51,458 nt of DNA, from assembly GCF_021699055.1 (NCBI RefSeq), contig NZ_SSXC01000023.1, positions 1-51,458 on the forward strand, written 5' to 3'. The position numbers were made by a program, and so were the translations under genes. Within the stretch, counting starts at the first letter, position 1; each line of letters opens with the position of its first letter. Source of the stretch: Blastococcus sp. MG754426. Lineage in GTDB: Bacteria; Actinomycetota; Actinomycetes; Mycobacteriales; Geodermatophilaceae. Below, in pieces: positions 7,831 through 18,676 of the stretch. The notes below the pieces were generated by a model, which ran no database searches, was not told the DNA's origin, and worked only from the letters and a program-made list of their open reading frames with translations.

Positions 7831-10340
7831 TGTCCCTCACCCCCACCAGCCCCCAGCCCGCGCCGGCCGTCCCGCCGGGCGCACCCGGCCCGCACACCCC
7901 GCCGGACGCGGTGCACTGCACGATCGACGGGTTCGACGTCGCGGTCCCGAAGGGGACGTTGATCATCCGCGCCGCCGAGATGGTCGGGATCCAGATCCCG
8001 CGGTTCTGCGACCACCCGCTGCTCGAGCCCGTCGGCGCCTGCCGGCAGTGCCTCGTCGAGGTGGAGGGCCAGCGCAAGCCCGCCGCCTCCTGCACGATGC
8101 CCGTCACCGACGGCATGGTCGTGAAGACCCAGCTCTCCAGCCCGGTCGCCGACAAGGCGCAGCAGGGCACCATGGAGCTGCTGCTGATCAACCACCCGCT
8201 GGACTGCCCGGTCTGCGACAAGGGCGGCGAGTGCCCGCTGCAGAACCAGGCGATGAGCAACGGCCGGGCCGAGAGCCGGTTCGTCGACGAGAAGCGCACC
8301 TACCCCAAGCCGCTGCCGATCAGCAGCGAGATCCTGCTCGACCGCGAGCGCTGCGTGCTCTGTGCGCGGTGCACCCGGTTCTCCCAGCAGATCGCCGGTG
8401 ACCCGTTCATCGAGCTGTTCGAGCGCGGTGCGCTGGAGCAGGTGGCGATCTACGAGGACGAGCCCTTCTCCTCCTACTTCTCCGGGAACACCACCCAGAT
8501 CTGCCCGGTCGGGGCGCTCACCAGCGCGCAGTACCGGTTCCGCGCCCGCCCGTTCGACCTGCGCAGCGAGCCCAGCGTCTGCGAGCACTGCGCCTCCGGC
8601 TGCGCGATGCGCACCGACTACCGGCGCGGCAAGGTCACCCGCCGGCTGGCCGGGGACGACCCGGCGGTCAACGAGGAGTGGACCTGCGACAAGGGCCGCT
8701 ACGCCTTCCGCTACGCCACGGCCAACGAGCGGCTGATGACGCCCATGGTGCGGCGCGACGGTGTGCTCGAGCCGGCGTCCTGGCCCGAGGCGTGGGCGGT
8801 GGCGGCCGACGGACTGCGGCGGGCCCGCGCCGAGGGCGGCGTCGGCGTGCTGCCCGGCGGCCGGCTCACGGTCGAGGACGCCTACGCCTGGGCCACCTTC
8901 GCCCGGGTGGCGCTGGGCACCAACGACGTCGACGCCCGGGCCCGCGCGCACTCGCCCGAGGAGCTCGCCTTCCTCGCCGCGGTCGTGGCCGGCACCGGTC
9001 CCGCGACGGGAGCGGTGACTTACGAGGACCTCGGGTCCGCCCCGGCGGTGCTGCTCGCCGGGCTGGAGCCCGAGGAGGAGTCGCCGATCCTCTTCCTCCG
9101 CCTGCGGCGGGCCGTGCGCACCGGCGGCCTCGCCGTGTTCGACCTCGCGCCCTTCGCCACCCGCGCGGCCGAGAAGCTGCAGGCCACGGTGCTCACCACC
9201 CTGCCGGGCGCCGAGGCCCGCTCGCTGCACGCGCTCGCCGAGGGGAGCTGGGGCGGGCCCGCGGTCGACGCCCTCCGGCAGCCCGGGGCGGTGCTGCTCG
9301 CCGGCGAGCGCCTCGCCGAGGCCCCCGGTGCCCTGACCGCGCTGCTGGCGCTGGCCCGGGCGACCGGTGCCCGCGTGGCCTGGGTGCCCCGCCGGGCCGG
9401 GGAGCGGGGCGCCGTGGAGGTCGGCGCCCTGCCCACGCTGCTGCCCGGTGGTCGCGCCGTCGACGACCCCGCCGCGCGCGCGGAGGTGGCCGCGGTGTGG
9501 GGCGTGGACCCCGACGCGGTGCCCGCCGCGCCCGGCCGCGACCTCACCGGCATCCTCGCCGCCGCCCGCGCCGGCCGGCTGCCCGGCCTGCTCGTCGGCG
9601 GCGTCGACCCCGCGGACCTGCCCGACCCCGCGCTGGCGCTGGCGGCGCTGGACGCCGCTTCGTTCGTGGTGAGCCTGGAGATGTTCCCGACGGAGGTGAC
9701 CGAGCGCGCCGACGTCGTCCTGCCGGTGGCGGCGGCGCCGGAGAAGGCCGGGAGCTACCTGGACTGGGAGGGCCGGCGACGGTCCTTCGACGCCACGCTG
9801 CACGGCACCGGGCAGCTCGGCGACGGCCGGGTGCTGCACGGGCTCGCCGACGCGATGGGCGTGGACCTGCGCCTCCCCGCGCCCGAGGTCGCACGGGCCG
9901 CGCTCGCGAGCCTGGGCGTCCGCCGCTCGGCCGCCGGCGGCGAGCTCCCCGACGTCGCCGCGCCGGGCGCACCGGCGCTGCGGGAGGACGAGGCGGTGCT
10001 CGCCTCCTGGCGCCAGCTGCTCGACGTCGGCACGCTGCAGCGCGACGAGCCGGAGCTCGCCGGCACCGCCCGGCCCCCGGTGGCCCGCGTCGGCGCCGGC
10101 ACCGCCGCCCGCCTGGGCCTCACCGACGGCGACCGGCTGACCGTGAGCGGGGCGACCGGCTCGATCAGCCTCCCGGTGGCGGTCACCGAGATGCCCGACC
10201 AGGTGGTGTGGCTGCCCATGCGCTCACCCGGCAGCGAGGTGCGGACGACGCTGGGCACCGGGCCCGGCGGCGTCGTCCGGCTGTCGGCCGCCCCGGTGCC
10301 GGCCGGCGCCACGACGCACCCGCTGGGGGACGCGCGATGA
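7830..10340 (+). CDS. nuoG: NADH-quinone oxidoreductase subunit G
   Basis: NuoG is the large iron-sulfur subunit. Ligands for N1b (C60, C71, C74, C88), N5 (H122, C126, C129, C135) and N4 (C175, C178, C181, C225) are visible. The extra off-path cluster N7 is also kept (C251, C254, C258, C286). Residues from about 300 to 836 are a degenerate molybdopterin-oxidoreductase-like domain, alanine-rich and poorly conserved as usual in actinobacteria. The stop overlaps the nuoH ATG (ATGA). Confidence 0.95.
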   Translation: MSLTPTSPQPAPAVPPGAPGPHTPPDAVHCTIDGFDVAVPKGTLIIRAAEMVGIQIPRFCDHPLLEPVGACRQCLVEVEGQRKPAASCTMPVTDGMVVKTQLSSPVADKAQQGTMELLLINHPLDCPVCDKGGECPLQNQAMSNGRAESRFVDEKRTYPKPLPISSEILLDRERCVLCARCTRFSQQIAGDPFIELFERGALEQVAIYEDEPFSSYFSGNTTQICPVGALTSAQYRFRARPFDLRSEPSVCEHCASGCAMRTDYRRGKVTRRLAGDDPAVNEEWTCDKGRYAFRYATANERLMTPMVRRDGVLEPASWPEAWAVAADGLRRARAEGGVGVLPGGRLTVEDAYAWATFARVALGTNDVDARARAHSPEELAFLAAVVAGTGPATGAVTYEDLGSAPAVLLAGLEPEEESPILFLRLRRAVRTGGLAVFDLAPFATRAAEKLQATVLTTLPGAEARSLHALAEGSWGGPAVDALRQPGAVLLAGERLAEAPGALTALLALARATGARVAWVPRRAGERGAVEVGALPTLLPGGRAVDDPAARAEVAAVWGVDPDAVPAAPGRDLTGILAAARAGRLPGLLVGGVDPADLPDPALALAALDAASFVVSLEMFPTEVTERADVVLPVAAAPEKAGSYLDWEGRRRSFDATLHGTGQLGDGRVLHGLADAMGVDLRLPAPEVARAALASLGVRRSAAGGELPDVAAPGAPALREDEAVLASWRQLLDVGTLQRDEPELAGTARPPVARVGAGTAARLGLTDGDRLTVSGATGSISLPVAVTEMPDQVVWLPMRSPGSEVRTTLGTGPGGVVRLSAAPVPAGATTHPLGDAR

Positions 10341-11806
10341 CTCCGTGGGCCTCGCCCGAGCAGCCGACGCTGGCCGAGTTCGGCCAGGACGTCTGGTGGA
10401 TCGTGCTGATCAAGGTGGTCGGCGTCTTCGCCGTCCTGGTGCTGATGACGCTGTTCGCCATCGTCCTCGAGCGCAAGGTCGTCGCCCGCATGCAGCAGCG
10501 GGTCGGCCCCAACCGCGTCGGGCCGCGCGGCTCCCTGCAGAGCCTCGCCGACGGGCTGAAGCTGGCGTTCAAGGAAGACATCATGCCGGCGCTGGCGGAC
10601 AAGCCGGTCTACTTCCTGGCCCCGGTGATCGCGACCATCCCGGCGTTCGTCGCCTTCTCGGTCATCCCGATGGGGCCGGTGGTGAGCATCTTCGGCGAGC
10701 AGACGCCGTTGCAGCTGACCGACGCCCCGATCGGCGTGCTGATCATCCTGGCCATGTCGGCCATGGGCATCTACGGCATCGTGCTCGGCGGCTGGGCCTC
10801 GGGCTCGACCTACCCGCTGCTGGGCAGCATGCGCAGCGCCGCCCAGATGATCAGCTACGAGATCGCGATGGGGCTCTCGATCGTCGCGGTCTTCCTCTAC
10901 GCCGGGTCGATGTCGACCTCGGAGATCGTGGCGGCCCAGGCCGACGGCAACGAGGTCTCCCTCTTCGGGTGGGAGTTCACCGGCCCCAGCTGGTACGCCG
11001 TCCTGCTGCCGGTCTCCTTCGTCATCTACGCGATCGCGGTCGTCGGCGAGACCAACCGCGCGCCCTTCGACCTCCCCGAGGCCGAGAGCGAGCTCGTCGG
11101 CGGTTTCCACACCGAGTACTCGTCGCTGAAGTTCGCGCTGTTCTTCCTCGCCGAGTACATCAACATGGTCACGGTCTCCGCGCTGGCGGCGACCCTCTTC
11201 CTCGGGGGCTGGCGGGCGCCCTGGCCGATCTCGATCTGGGACGGCGCCAACAGCGGCTGGTGGCCGCTGCTGTGGTTCTTCCTCAAGGTCGTGGCCGCGC
11301 TGTTCGTCTTCATCTGGCTGCGCGGCACCCTGCCCCGGCTGCGCTACGACCAGTTCATGCGGTTCGGGTGGAAGGTGCTGGTCCCGGTCGCGCTGGTGTG
11401 GATCCTCGTCGTCGCCACGATGCGGACCCTCTCCCGCGAGGCGGACCTCTCCACCGGCCAGGTGGCGCTGTTCGTCGGCGTCCCCGTCGCGGTCCTGGTG
11501 CTGCTCGGCCTGGCGTTCGCCGGCCGCTCGGCCAACCGGGACACCCGGCTCATGGCCGAGGACGCCGCGGCCGGGGGCGTGCACGCCGCCGACCCCGAGC
11601 CCGAGGTGCTGCCGCCGGCCGGCGGGGGGCGGCGCCCGGCCGGCACCCCCAGCCGGTCCGAGGGCGGCTTCCCCGTCCCGCCGATGGACCTCGTGGTGCC
11701 GCCCTCCCCGAGGCTGCGCCGCGAGCCGGTCGCCACCGACGGCGCGGTCGTCGGCACCGGGCGGCGCACGAGCCCGACCACTTCCCAGGAGGACGGCGAT
11801 GAGTGA
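10337..11806 (+). CDS. nuoH: NADH-quinone oxidoreductase subunit H
   Basis: NuoH is the membrane subunit that joins the quinone site to the proton-pumping arm. Diagnostic stretches are [21 protein letters not shown], the FKEDIMP segment and [21 protein letters not shown]. About eight hydrophobic helices end near residue 395, and a ~90-residue charged, proline-rich tail follows, giving 489 residues. The ATG overlaps the nuoG stop, and the tail overlaps the nuoI start by eight bases. Confidence 0.95.
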   Translation: MTPWASPEQPTLAEFGQDVWWIVLIKVVGVFAVLVLMTLFAIVLERKVVARMQQRVGPNRVGPRGSLQSLADGLKLAFKEDIMPALADKPVYFLAPVIATIPAFVAFSVIPMGPVVSIFGEQTPLQLTDAPIGVLIILAMSAMGIYGIVLGGWASGSTYPLLGSMRSAAQMISYEIAMGLSIVAVFLYAGSMSTSEIVAAQADGNEVSLFGWEFTGPSWYAVLLPVSFVIYAIAVVGETNRAPFDLPEAESELVGGFHTEYSSLKFALFFLAEYINMVTVSALAATLFLGGWRAPWPISIWDGANSGWWPLLWFFLKVVAALFVFIWLRGTLPRLRYDQFMRFGWKVLVPVALVWILVVATMRTLSREADLSTGQVALFVGVPVAVLVLLGLAFAGRSANRDTRLMAEDAAAGGVHAADPEPEVLPPAGGGRRPAGTPSRSEGGFPVPPMDLVVPPSPRLRREPVATDGAVVGTGRRTSPTTSQEDGDE

Positions 11807-12422
11807 CGACCGCAGCGGCGAGCGGGCCCCCGCCCCGCGGGTGGGCGCCGAGGTGGACCGCCCCGCGGGTGCGACGCCCGCGCGCCACGTCGACCGGCCC
11901 GGGCTGCGCGACAAGCTGGTGCCGGCGCCCGCCCAGGGCTTCGGGGTCACGTTCGCGCAGATGTTCCGGACGGTGACCACCGAGCAGTACCCGTTCGAGC
12001 CGAAGGTGACCAAGCCGCGCTACCACGGGCGGCACGTGCTCAACCGGCACCCCGACGGGCTGGAGAAGTGCGTCGGCTGCGAGCTGTGCGCCTGGGCCTG
12101 CCCCGCCGACGCCATCTACGTGGAGGGCGGCGACAACACCGAGGACGCCCGCTACTCGCCCGGTGAGCGGTATGGCGCGGTCTACCAGATCAACTACCTG
12201 CGCTGCATCTTCTGCGGGTTGTGCGTCGAGGCCTGCCCGACCCGCTCGCTGACCATGAGCAACGACTTCGAGCTGGCCGACGACAACCGCCGCGACCTGA
12301 TCTACACCAAGGAGCAGCTCATGGCCCCGCTCCTGCCCGGCATGGAGGCGCCCCCGCACGCGATGCGGCTCGGCGACGACGAGAAGGACTACTACGTGCG
12401 CGAACCGGAGGTCCGGTCGTGA
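11799..12422 (+). CDS. nuoI: NADH-quinone oxidoreductase subunit I
   Basis: NuoI carries clusters N6a and N6b. Two 4Fe-4S ferredoxin motifs are visible: C91, C94, C97, C101 ([12 protein letters not shown]) and C136, C139, C142, C146 ([12 protein letters not shown]). The 207-residue protein has a ~45-residue N-terminal extension before the core. The ribosome site AGGAGG at 11787-11792 lies inside the end of nuoH. Its TGA overlaps the nuoJ GTG. Confidence 0.95.
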   Translation: MSDDRSGERAPAPRVGAEVDRPAGATPARHVDRPGLRDKLVPAPAQGFGVTFAQMFRTVTTEQYPFEPKVTKPRYHGRHVLNRHPDGLEKCVGCELCAWACPADAIYVEGGDNTEDARYSPGERYGAVYQINYLRCIFCGLCVEACPTRSLTMSNDFELADDNRRDLIYTKEQLMAPLLPGMEAPPHAMRLGDDEKDYYVREPEVRS

Positions 12423-13273
12423 CGCCGGATGCCGCGGTCGTCATCGGCACCGGGGAGGCGGTCGTCTTCTGGATCCTCGGCCCGGTCGCGCTGGCCGGCG
12501 CGCTGGGCATGGTGCTCAGCCGCAACGCCGTGCACTCCGCGCTCTGGCTGGTGCTGACGATGCTCTCGCTGGGCGTCTTCTACGTCGTCCAGTCCGCGCC
12601 CTTCCTCGGTGCCGTCCAGATCATCGTCTACACCGGCGCGATCATGATCCTGTTCCTCTTCGTGCTGATGCTCGTCGGCCGGGACTCCTCGGACTCGGTG
12701 GTCGAGACCCTCCGTGGGCAGCGCGTGGCGGCGACGCTGCTGGGCATCGGGTTCGCCGCGCTCGTCGGTGCCGGCATCGCCCGGGCGACCCAGGACCTGC
12801 CCGTGGTGGGGCTGGAGGCGGTGCAGGCCGGACCGGGCGGGCCGGCGGCCGGCAACGTCGAGGCGATCGCTGCCCTGCTCTACACCCGCTACCTGCTCGC
12901 CTTCGAGGTCACCGGGGCGCTGCTGATCGTCGCCGCCGTCGGCGCGCTCGTCTTCACGCAGGTCGAGCGGGCGCCCGGCAGCCGCAGCGGTCAGAAGGAG
13001 CTGTCGCGGGCGCGCTTCCTCACCGACCGGCCGCAGACCCTCCCGGGCCCCGGCGTCTACGCGCGGGCGACGTCGGTGGCCGCGCCCGGCGCGCTGCCCG
13101 ACGGCAGCATCGCGGAGGACAGCCTCGCCACCGGGATCGAGCCCCAGCAGGTGGAGCGGCTCCCACGGGGCGCCGGCCGGCACCAGCTCGGCTCCCCGGA
13201 CGCCGCGCTGGGTGCGCTGGACCCCACGCTCAGCGACACCCCGGGCGGCCGCGAGGTCGGTGAGCACCGGTGA
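12419..13273 (+). CDS. nuoJ: NADH-quinone oxidoreductase subunit J
   Basis: NuoJ is a five-helix membrane subunit of complex I. The segment [49 protein letters not shown] is typical of the family. After the last helix (about residue 185) there is a ~95-residue polar tail, common in actinobacteria, giving 284 residues. The frame is open further upstream, but the GTG overlapping the nuoI stop (GTGA) fits the protein start. Its own stop again forms GTGA with nuoK. Confidence 0.93.
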   Translation: MTPDAAVVIGTGEAVVFWILGPVALAGALGMVLSRNAVHSALWLVLTMLSLGVFYVVQSAPFLGAVQIIVYTGAIMILFLFVLMLVGRDSSDSVVETLRGQRVAATLLGIGFAALVGAGIARATQDLPVVGLEAVQAGPGGPAAGNVEAIAALLYTRYLLAFEVTGALLIVAAVGALVFTQVERAPGSRSGQKELSRARFLTDRPQTLPGPGVYARATSVAAPGALPDGSIAEDSLATGIEPQQVERLPRGAGRHQLGSPDAALGALDPTLSDTPGGREVGEHR

Positions 13274-13569
13274 ACCTCTCCTACTACCTGGTGCTCGCGG
13301 CGATCCTGTTCACCATCGGCGCCGTCGGCGTCCTGGTGCGGCGCAACGCGATCGTGGTGTTCATGTGCGTCGAGCTGATGCTCAACGCCGTCAACCTGAC
13401 GCTGATCACCTTCGCGCGGTCCACCGGCACCATCGACGGGCAGATCATCGCGCTCTTCGTCATGGTCGTCGCCGCCGCCGAGGTGGTCGTCGGTCTCGCG
13501 ATCATCATGTCGATCTACCGGACCCGCAGGTCCGCCTCGATCGACGACGCCAACCTGCTGAAGTACTGA
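13270..13569 (+). CDS. nuoK: NADH-quinone oxidoreductase subunit K
   Basis: This 99-residue, three-helix subunit belongs to the proton-pumping arm. The conserved acidic helix residues are seen in [17 protein letters not shown] and in [19 protein letters not shown], the MrpC-like glutamates of NuoK. Length and placement between nuoJ and nuoL are standard. Confidence 0.95.
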   Translation: MNLSYYLVLAAILFTIGAVGVLVRRNAIVVFMCVELMLNAVNLTLITFARSTGTIDGQIIALFVMVVAAAEVVVGLAIIMSIYRTRRSASIDDANLLKY

Positions 13570-13588
13570 CGGCGAGACGGGGACACCT

Positions 13589-15496
13589 GTGTCTGAGACG
13601 CTGCCCGCGGACGGGCTGCTCGGCTGGTCCTGGTTGCTCATCGCGCTGCCGCTGGCCGGCGCCGCGGTGCTGCTGCTGGGCGGCCGCCGCACGGACCGCT
13701 GGGGCCACCTGCTGGGGACGGCCACGGTCGCCACCGCCTTCGTGCTGGCCGTCCTGTGCACGCTGCAGCTGGCCGGCCAGGACGGGGCGCCGGCCGACGT
13801 CGAGCTGTTCACCTTCGTCGCCACCGGCGAGCTCGACGTCACCGCCGGGCTGCTCTTCGACCCGCTGTCGGCCGTCTTCGTCCTGCTGATCACCGGGGTC
13901 GGCTCGCTGATCCACGTCTACTCGATCGGCTACATGGCGCACGACCCGGGCCGCCGCCGGTTCTTCGCCTACCTGAACCTCTTCGTCGCGGCGATGCTGC
14001 TGCTCGTCCTCGGCAACAGCTTCGTCGCCCTCTACGTCGGGTGGGAGGGCGTCGGCCTGGCGTCCTACCTGCTGATCGCCTTCTGGTACACCCGCCCCGG
14101 CGCGGCGACCGCGGCCAAGAAGGCGTTCATCATGAACCGGGTCGGCGACGTCGGCCTGGCCCTGGCGATCTTCATCATGTTCGCCCAGCTGGGGACGACC
14201 TCCTACGCGGGCGTCTTCGGCACGGTGGGCACCCTCGCCGGGGGGACGATCACCGCGATCGGGCTCCTGCTGCTGCTCGGGGCCTGCGGCAAGTCGGGCC
14301 AGTTCCCGCTGCAGGCGTGGCTGCCCGACGCCATGGAGGGCCCCACCCCGGTCTCGGCGCTTATCCACGCGGCCACCATGGTCACCGCCGGCGTCTACCT
14401 CATCGCCCGCTCGGCGCCGATCTACGACCTGACGCCGACCGCGCGGGCGGTGGTGCTGGCCGTCGGTGCGCTGACCCTGCTGATCGGGGCGATCGCCGGC
14501 TGCGCGTACGACGACATCAAGAAGGTGCTGGCCTACTCGACGGTGAGCCAGATCGGCTACATGTTCCTCGCCGTCGGCCTGGGGCCGGCCGGCTACGTCG
14601 CGGGGCTCGCCCACCTGCTCGCCCACGGCTTCTTCAAGGCCGGGCTGTTCCTCGGCGCCGGGTCGGTCATGCACGCGATGGACGACTCCGTGGACATGCG
14701 CCGGTTCGGGGCGCTGTGGAACAGGCTGCCGATCACCTTCGCGACGTTCGGCCTGGGCTACCTGGCGCTGATCGGCTTCCCGTTCCTCTCCGGCTACTAC
14801 ACCAAGGACGCCATCATCGAGGCGGCGCTGGACCGCGACGACGTCTGGGGCTGGGTGCTCGGCGGCGTGGCGGTGCTCGGTGCCGGGCTGACCGCCTTCT
14901 ACATGACCCGGCTCATGCTGATGACCTTCTTCGGCCGCGCCCGGTGGGAGGAGGGTGTCCACCCGCACGAGGCGCCGCCGGTGATGACCGCGCCCATGGT
15001 GGTGCTGGCCGTCGGGTCGGTCGCCTCGGGTGCGCTGCTGGTCTCGGCCGCCCCGCTGTCGGGCTGGCTGGAGCCGGTGTTCGGCGAGCCGGCCGAGGCC
15101 GAGCACGTGGTCGCCCCCGCCGTGATCGGCCTGGTCGTCACCCTGGTGATGCTGCTCGGCGTGCTCGCCGCCTGGCTGTTCGTCGGCCGCCGCGAGGTGC
15201 CGGTCACCGCGCCGGTCCGGGTCTCGCCGGTTACCCGCGCGGCCCGCAACGCGCTCTACGCCGACGCGGTCAACGAGTCGCTGTTCATGCGCCCCGGCCA
15301 GTGGCTCACCCGCGCGCTGGTGTGGGTGGACAACCGCGGTGTCGACGGCGCGGTCAACGGCCTGGCCGCGGGGCTGGGTGGCTCCTCGTCGCGGCTGGGC
15401 CGGGCCCAGACCGGCTTCGTGCGCAGCTACGCCCTGGGCATGCTCGGCGGCGCGGTCGTCGTGGCCGGGGCCCTGCTGGCGGTGACCGCGGGATGA
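13589..15496 (+). CDS. nuoL: NADH-quinone oxidoreductase subunit L
   Basis: NuoL is the distal antiporter-like proton pump with the long lateral helix. The motifs GWEGVGLASYLLIAFWY, GKSGQFPLQAWLPDAMEGPTPVSALIHAATMV and HGFFKAGLFLGAGSVMH contain the conserved glutamate, lysines and histidines. The length is 635 residues with about 16 hydrophobic segments. The start is GTG at 13589. The stop overlaps an ATG that opens a 19-codon frame leading to nuoM. Confidence 0.96.
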   Translation: MSETLPADGLLGWSWLLIALPLAGAAVLLLGGRRTDRWGHLLGTATVATAFVLAVLCTLQLAGQDGAPADVELFTFVATGELDVTAGLLFDPLSAVFVLLITGVGSLIHVYSIGYMAHDPGRRRFFAYLNLFVAAMLLLVLGNSFVALYVGWEGVGLASYLLIAFWYTRPGAATAAKKAFIMNRVGDVGLALAIFIMFAQLGTTSYAGVFGTVGTLAGGTITAIGLLLLLGACGKSGQFPLQAWLPDAMEGPTPVSALIHAATMVTAGVYLIARSAPIYDLTPTARAVVLAVGALTLLIGAIAGCAYDDIKKVLAYSTVSQIGYMFLAVGLGPAGYVAGLAHLLAHGFFKAGLFLGAGSVMHAMDDSVDMRRFGALWNRLPITFATFGLGYLALIGFPFLSGYYTKDAIIEAALDRDDVWGWVLGGVAVLGAGLTAFYMTRLMLMTFFGRARWEEGVHPHEAPPVMTAPMVVLAVGSVASGALLVSAAPLSGWLEPVFGEPAEAEHVVAPAVIGLVVTLVMLLGVLAAWLFVGRREVPVTAPVRVSPVTRAARNALYADAVNESLFMRPGQWLTRALVWVDNRGVDGAVNGLAAGLGGSSSRLGRAQTGFVRSYALGMLGGAVVVAGALLAVTAG

Positions 15497-15552
15497 GCGC
15501 GCTGGTGGTCGGGAGCGCCGACGGGTACTTCGGAGAGGACGTGCTGCGGTGA
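15493..15552 (+). CDS. Possible 19-codon bridging ORF between nuoL and nuoM
   Basis: The 52-base gap between nuoL and nuoM is an exact open frame. Its ATG overlaps the nuoL stop (ATGA) and its TGA overlaps the nuoM GTG (GTGA). The peptide begins MSALVVGSADGYF and matches nothing I know. It may be a coupling device that carries ribosomes across the gap, or chance, since stop codons are rare here. nuoM also has its own GGAGAGG site at 15532-15538. Confidence 0.25.
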   Translation: MSALVVGSADGYFGEDVLR

Positions 15553-17138
15553 GCGACTTCCCCTGGCTGCTGGCGATGATCGCCGTGCCGGCGATCGGGG
15601 CGGCGGTGGTCGCGGCCCTGCCCCGCGAGCGGGCGCTGCTGGCCAAGCAGGTGGCCCTGGGCGTGAGCCTGGTGGTGCTGCTCCTGGCCGTGCTGACGAC
15701 GCTGGCCTTCGACGCGGGCGGGCCGCGGTTCCAGCTCACCACCTCGGTGCCCTGGATCCCCGACTTCGGCTCCGACTTCGCCCTCGGCGTCGACGGCATC
15801 GCGCTGGTGATGGTGCTGCTGGTCGGTGTCCTCGTGCCGCTGGTCGTGGCGGCCTCCTGGCACGAGGCCGACGGCGGGCACCGCCCGGTGCGGGTGTTCT
15901 TCGCCTGGCTGCTGCTGCTCGAGGCGATGATGGTGGGCGTCTTCGTCGCCACCGACGTGCTGGTGTTCTACGTGTTCTTCGAGGCGATGCTCGTCCCGAT
16001 GTACTTCCTGATCGGCAGCTTCGGCGGGCCGCGCCGGCAGTACGCGGCGGTCAAGTTCTTCGTCTACAGCCTGGTCGGCGGGCTGGTCATGCTGGCCTCG
16101 GTGATCGGCCTCTACGTGGTGAGCGCCGCCGTCCTCGGCGAGGGCACCTTCGCCTTCGACACCCTGACGCGGCTGGACATCGACCCCGACGTCCAGCGGC
16201 TGCTGTTCCTCGGCTTCTTCATCGCGTTCGCGATCAAGGCGCCGCTGGTGCCCTTCCACACCTGGCTGCCCGACTCCGGGGCCGAGGCCCCGGTCGGCGG
16301 CGCGGTGCTGCTGGTGGGCGTGCTGGACAAGGTGGGCACCTTCGGCTTCCTGCGCTACTGCCTGCCGCTGTTCCCCGACGCGTCCCGCTTCTACGCCCCC
16401 TTCGTGCTGGTGCTGGCGGTGGTCGGCATCCTCTACGCCGCGCTGCTGGCGATGGGGCAGAGCGACATGAAGCGGCTGGTCTCCTACACCTCGATCTCGC
16501 ACTTCGGCTTCATCGCGCTGGGCATCTTCGCCTTCACGACCGAGGCCGGCACCGGTGCGGTGCTCTACATGGTCAACCACGGCCTGGCGACCGGCCTGCT
16601 GTTCCTGGTGGTCGGCATGCTCATCGCCCGCGGCGGCTCCCGCCGGATCGCCGACTACGGCGGGGTGGCGGCGAAGGCACCGCTGCTGGCCGGCGCCTTC
16701 CTGGTGGCCGGCCTCGCCTCGCTGGCCCTGCCGGGTACCAACAGCTTCGTCAGCGAGTTCCTCGTGCTGATCGGCTCGTTCCCCGAGCGCCCGGTGTTCA
16801 CGGTGCTGGCGACGCTCGGCATCATCCTGGCCGCCCTCTACGTGCTGCTGATGTACCAGCGGACCATGCACGGGCCGGCCCGCGGCGTGCTGCTGCAGGA
16901 GGACCCGGCCGAGCCCCTGCCCGCCGGTGGTGGTGGCGCGACCGCGACCGCCACGCGCACCGCCCCGCACCGCTCGCTGCGCGTCGCCGACCTCGGCCGG
17001 CGCGAGCTGGCCGTGGTCGCGCCCCTGGTGGCGCTGATCCTCGTGCTCGGCTTCTACCCGCAGCCGCTGATCGACCTGATCGAACCGGCCGTCGTCGCCA
17101 CCCTCGACGACATGGGCGCCTCCGGAGGGACCGACTGA
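15549..17138 (+). CDS. nuoM: NADH-quinone oxidoreductase subunit M
   Basis: NuoM is the central antiporter-like proton pump of complex I. The signature FEAMLVPMYFLIGSFGG holds the conserved helix-5 glutamate, and IKAPLVPFHTWLPDSGAEAPVGGAVLLVGVLDKVGTFG holds the pumping lysine. There are about 14 hydrophobic segments in 529 residues. The start is GTG after GGAGAGG. The stop and the nuoN start share one base. Confidence 0.95.
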   Translation: MSDFPWLLAMIAVPAIGAAVVAALPRERALLAKQVALGVSLVVLLLAVLTTLAFDAGGPRFQLTTSVPWIPDFGSDFALGVDGIALVMVLLVGVLVPLVVAASWHEADGGHRPVRVFFAWLLLLEAMMVGVFVATDVLVFYVFFEAMLVPMYFLIGSFGGPRRQYAAVKFFVYSLVGGLVMLASVIGLYVVSAAVLGEGTFAFDTLTRLDIDPDVQRLLFLGFFIAFAIKAPLVPFHTWLPDSGAEAPVGGAVLLVGVLDKVGTFGFLRYCLPLFPDASRFYAPFVLVLAVVGILYAALLAMGQSDMKRLVSYTSISHFGFIALGIFAFTTEAGTGAVLYMVNHGLATGLLFLVVGMLIARGGSRRIADYGGVAAKAPLLAGAFLVAGLASLALPGTNSFVSEFLVLIGSFPERPVFTVLATLGIILAALYVLLMYQRTMHGPARGVLLQEDPAEPLPAGGGGATATATRTAPHRSLRVADLGRRELAVVAPLVALILVLGFYPQPLIDLIEPAVVATLDDMGASGGTD

Positions 17139-18676
17139 TGATCGAGGCACCCGACATCTCCTGGGGGGCGCTGTCCCCCCTGCTGCTGGTGTTCGGCGCG
17201 GCCTGCGCCGGGATCCTGGTCGAGGCCTTCGTGCCGCGGTCGGTGCGGCACCCGGTCCAGGTGGGGCTCGCGCTGGTGGGCACCCTCGGCGCGCTGGCCG
17301 CGACGGTGCTGCTCGCGGGCGCCCGCGAGGTGACCGCGGTCGGGGCCCTCGCCGTCGACGGCGCCGCCCTGTTCCTGCAGGCGACGATCGCCGGGCTGGG
17401 CGCGCTGTCCCTCCTGCTGTTCGCCGAGCGGTCGCTGGACCCGGCGCGCTCGGCGTTCGTGGTGAGCGCGGCCGTCCCCGCCGGCAGCCCGCGCGACCGG
17501 GAGCTGGCCACCGTGCCGCGGGTGCAGACCGAGGTCTACCCGCTGGCGACCTTCGCCATCGGCGGCATGATGCTGTTCGTCGCGGCCAACGACCTGCTGG
17601 TCATGTTCGTGGCCCTCGAGGTGCTGAGCCTCCCGCTGTACCTGATCAGCGGCATGGCCCGCCGGCGCCGGCTGCTGTCCCAGGAGGCGGCCGTCAAGTA
17701 CTTCCTGCTGGGCGCCTTCGCCTCGGCCTTCTTCCTCTACGGCCTGGCCCTGGTCTACGGGGCCGCAGGCAGCGTCCGCCTGAGCGAGGTCCGCGAGGCG
17801 GTGGGCACCGACGGCGGGGGAGTGCTGCTGGTCCTCGGGCTGGCGCTGCTCGTCGTCGGGCTGCTCTTCAAGGCCAGCGTGGCCCCGTTCCACACCTGGA
17901 CCCCCGACGTCTACCAGGGCGCCCCGACCGCGGTGACGGCGTTCATGGCCGCCTGCACCAAGGTCGCGGCCTTCGGCGCGATCCTCCGCCTGCTGTACGT
18001 CGCCTTCGGCACCGCGGAGTGGACCTGGCGACCGCTGGTCTACGCCGCCGCGATCGTGTCCATGGTCGTGGGCGCGGTCCTCGGGCTCACCCAGACCGAC
18101 CTCAAGCGCATGCTGGCCTACTCGTCGGTCGCGCACGCCGGTTTCCTGCTCACCGGCGTCATCGGCCTGGGCGCGGCCGGCACCGGCTCGGGGCTCGCGG
18201 CGACGATGTTCTACCTGCTCGCCTACGGCATCACCACGCTCGGGGCCTTCGCCGTCCTCACGCTGGTGCGCGACGGCGACGGCGAGGCGAGCCACCTGTC
18301 GCAGTGGGCGGGGCTCGGCGCGCGCTCGCCGATCACCGCCGCCGTGATGACGCTGTTCCTGCTGGCGCTGGCGGGGATCCCGCTCACCGCGGGCTTCACC
18401 GGGAAGTTCGCGGTGTTCCGGGCGGCGATCGAGCAGGGGGCCTGGCCGCTGGCCGTCGTCGCGCTGCTGGCCAGCGCCGTGGCCGCCTTCTTCTACCTCC
18501 GCGTCGTCGTGCTCATGTACTTCTCCGAGCCGGTCGCCGACGGGCCGACGGTGGGCGTGCCCGGCGTGCCCACCACCCTGGTGCTCGCGGTGACCGCGGC
18601 GGCGACCCTCGCGCTCGGGGTCGTCCCCGGGGCGGTGCTCGACCTCGCCGGGCGGGCGGCTATCTTCGTCGGTTGA
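17138..18676 (+). CDS. nuoN: NADH-quinone oxidoreductase subunit N
   Basis: NuoN is the proximal antiporter-like proton pump. FVALEVLSLPLYLISGMARR and FKASVAPFHTWTPDVYQGAPTAVTAFMAACTKVAAFG carry the conserved glutamate and lysines. The length is 512 residues with about 14 hydrophobic segments. The TGA overlaps by one base the ATG of the polyprenyl diphosphate synthase, so the operon continues past complex I. Confidence 0.95.
   Translation: MIEAPDISWGALSPLLLVFGAACAGILVEAFVPRSVRHPVQVGLALVGTLGALAATVLLAGAREVTAVGALAVDGAALFLQATIAGLGALSLLLFAERSLDPARSAFVVSAAVPAGSPRDRELATVPRVQTEVYPLATFAIGGMMLFVAANDLLVMFVALEVLSLPLYLISGMARRRRLLSQEAAVKYFLLGAFASAFFLYGLALVYGAAGSVRLSEVREAVGTDGGGVLLVLGLALLVVGLLFKASVAPFHTWTPDVYQGAPTAVTAFMAACTKVAAFGAILRLLYVAFGTAEWTWRPLVYAAAIVSMVVGAVLGLTQTDLKRMLAYSSVAHAGFLLTGVIGLGAAGTGSGLAATMFYLLAYGITTLGAFAVLTLVRDGDGEASHLSQWAGLGARSPITAAVMTLFLLALAGIPLTAGFTGKFAVFRAAIEQGAWPLAVVALLASAVAAFFYLRVVVLMYFSEPVADGPTVGVPGVPTTLVLAVTAAATLALGVVPGAVLDLAGRAAIFVG

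Noticed and set aside
7743..9839. Very long minus-strand open frames opposite nuo, kor, ribosomal and mce genes
   Set aside because: High GC removes stop codons on the antisense frames. The translations are Arg/Gly/His-rich with no family motifs, and the plus strand has clear genes.
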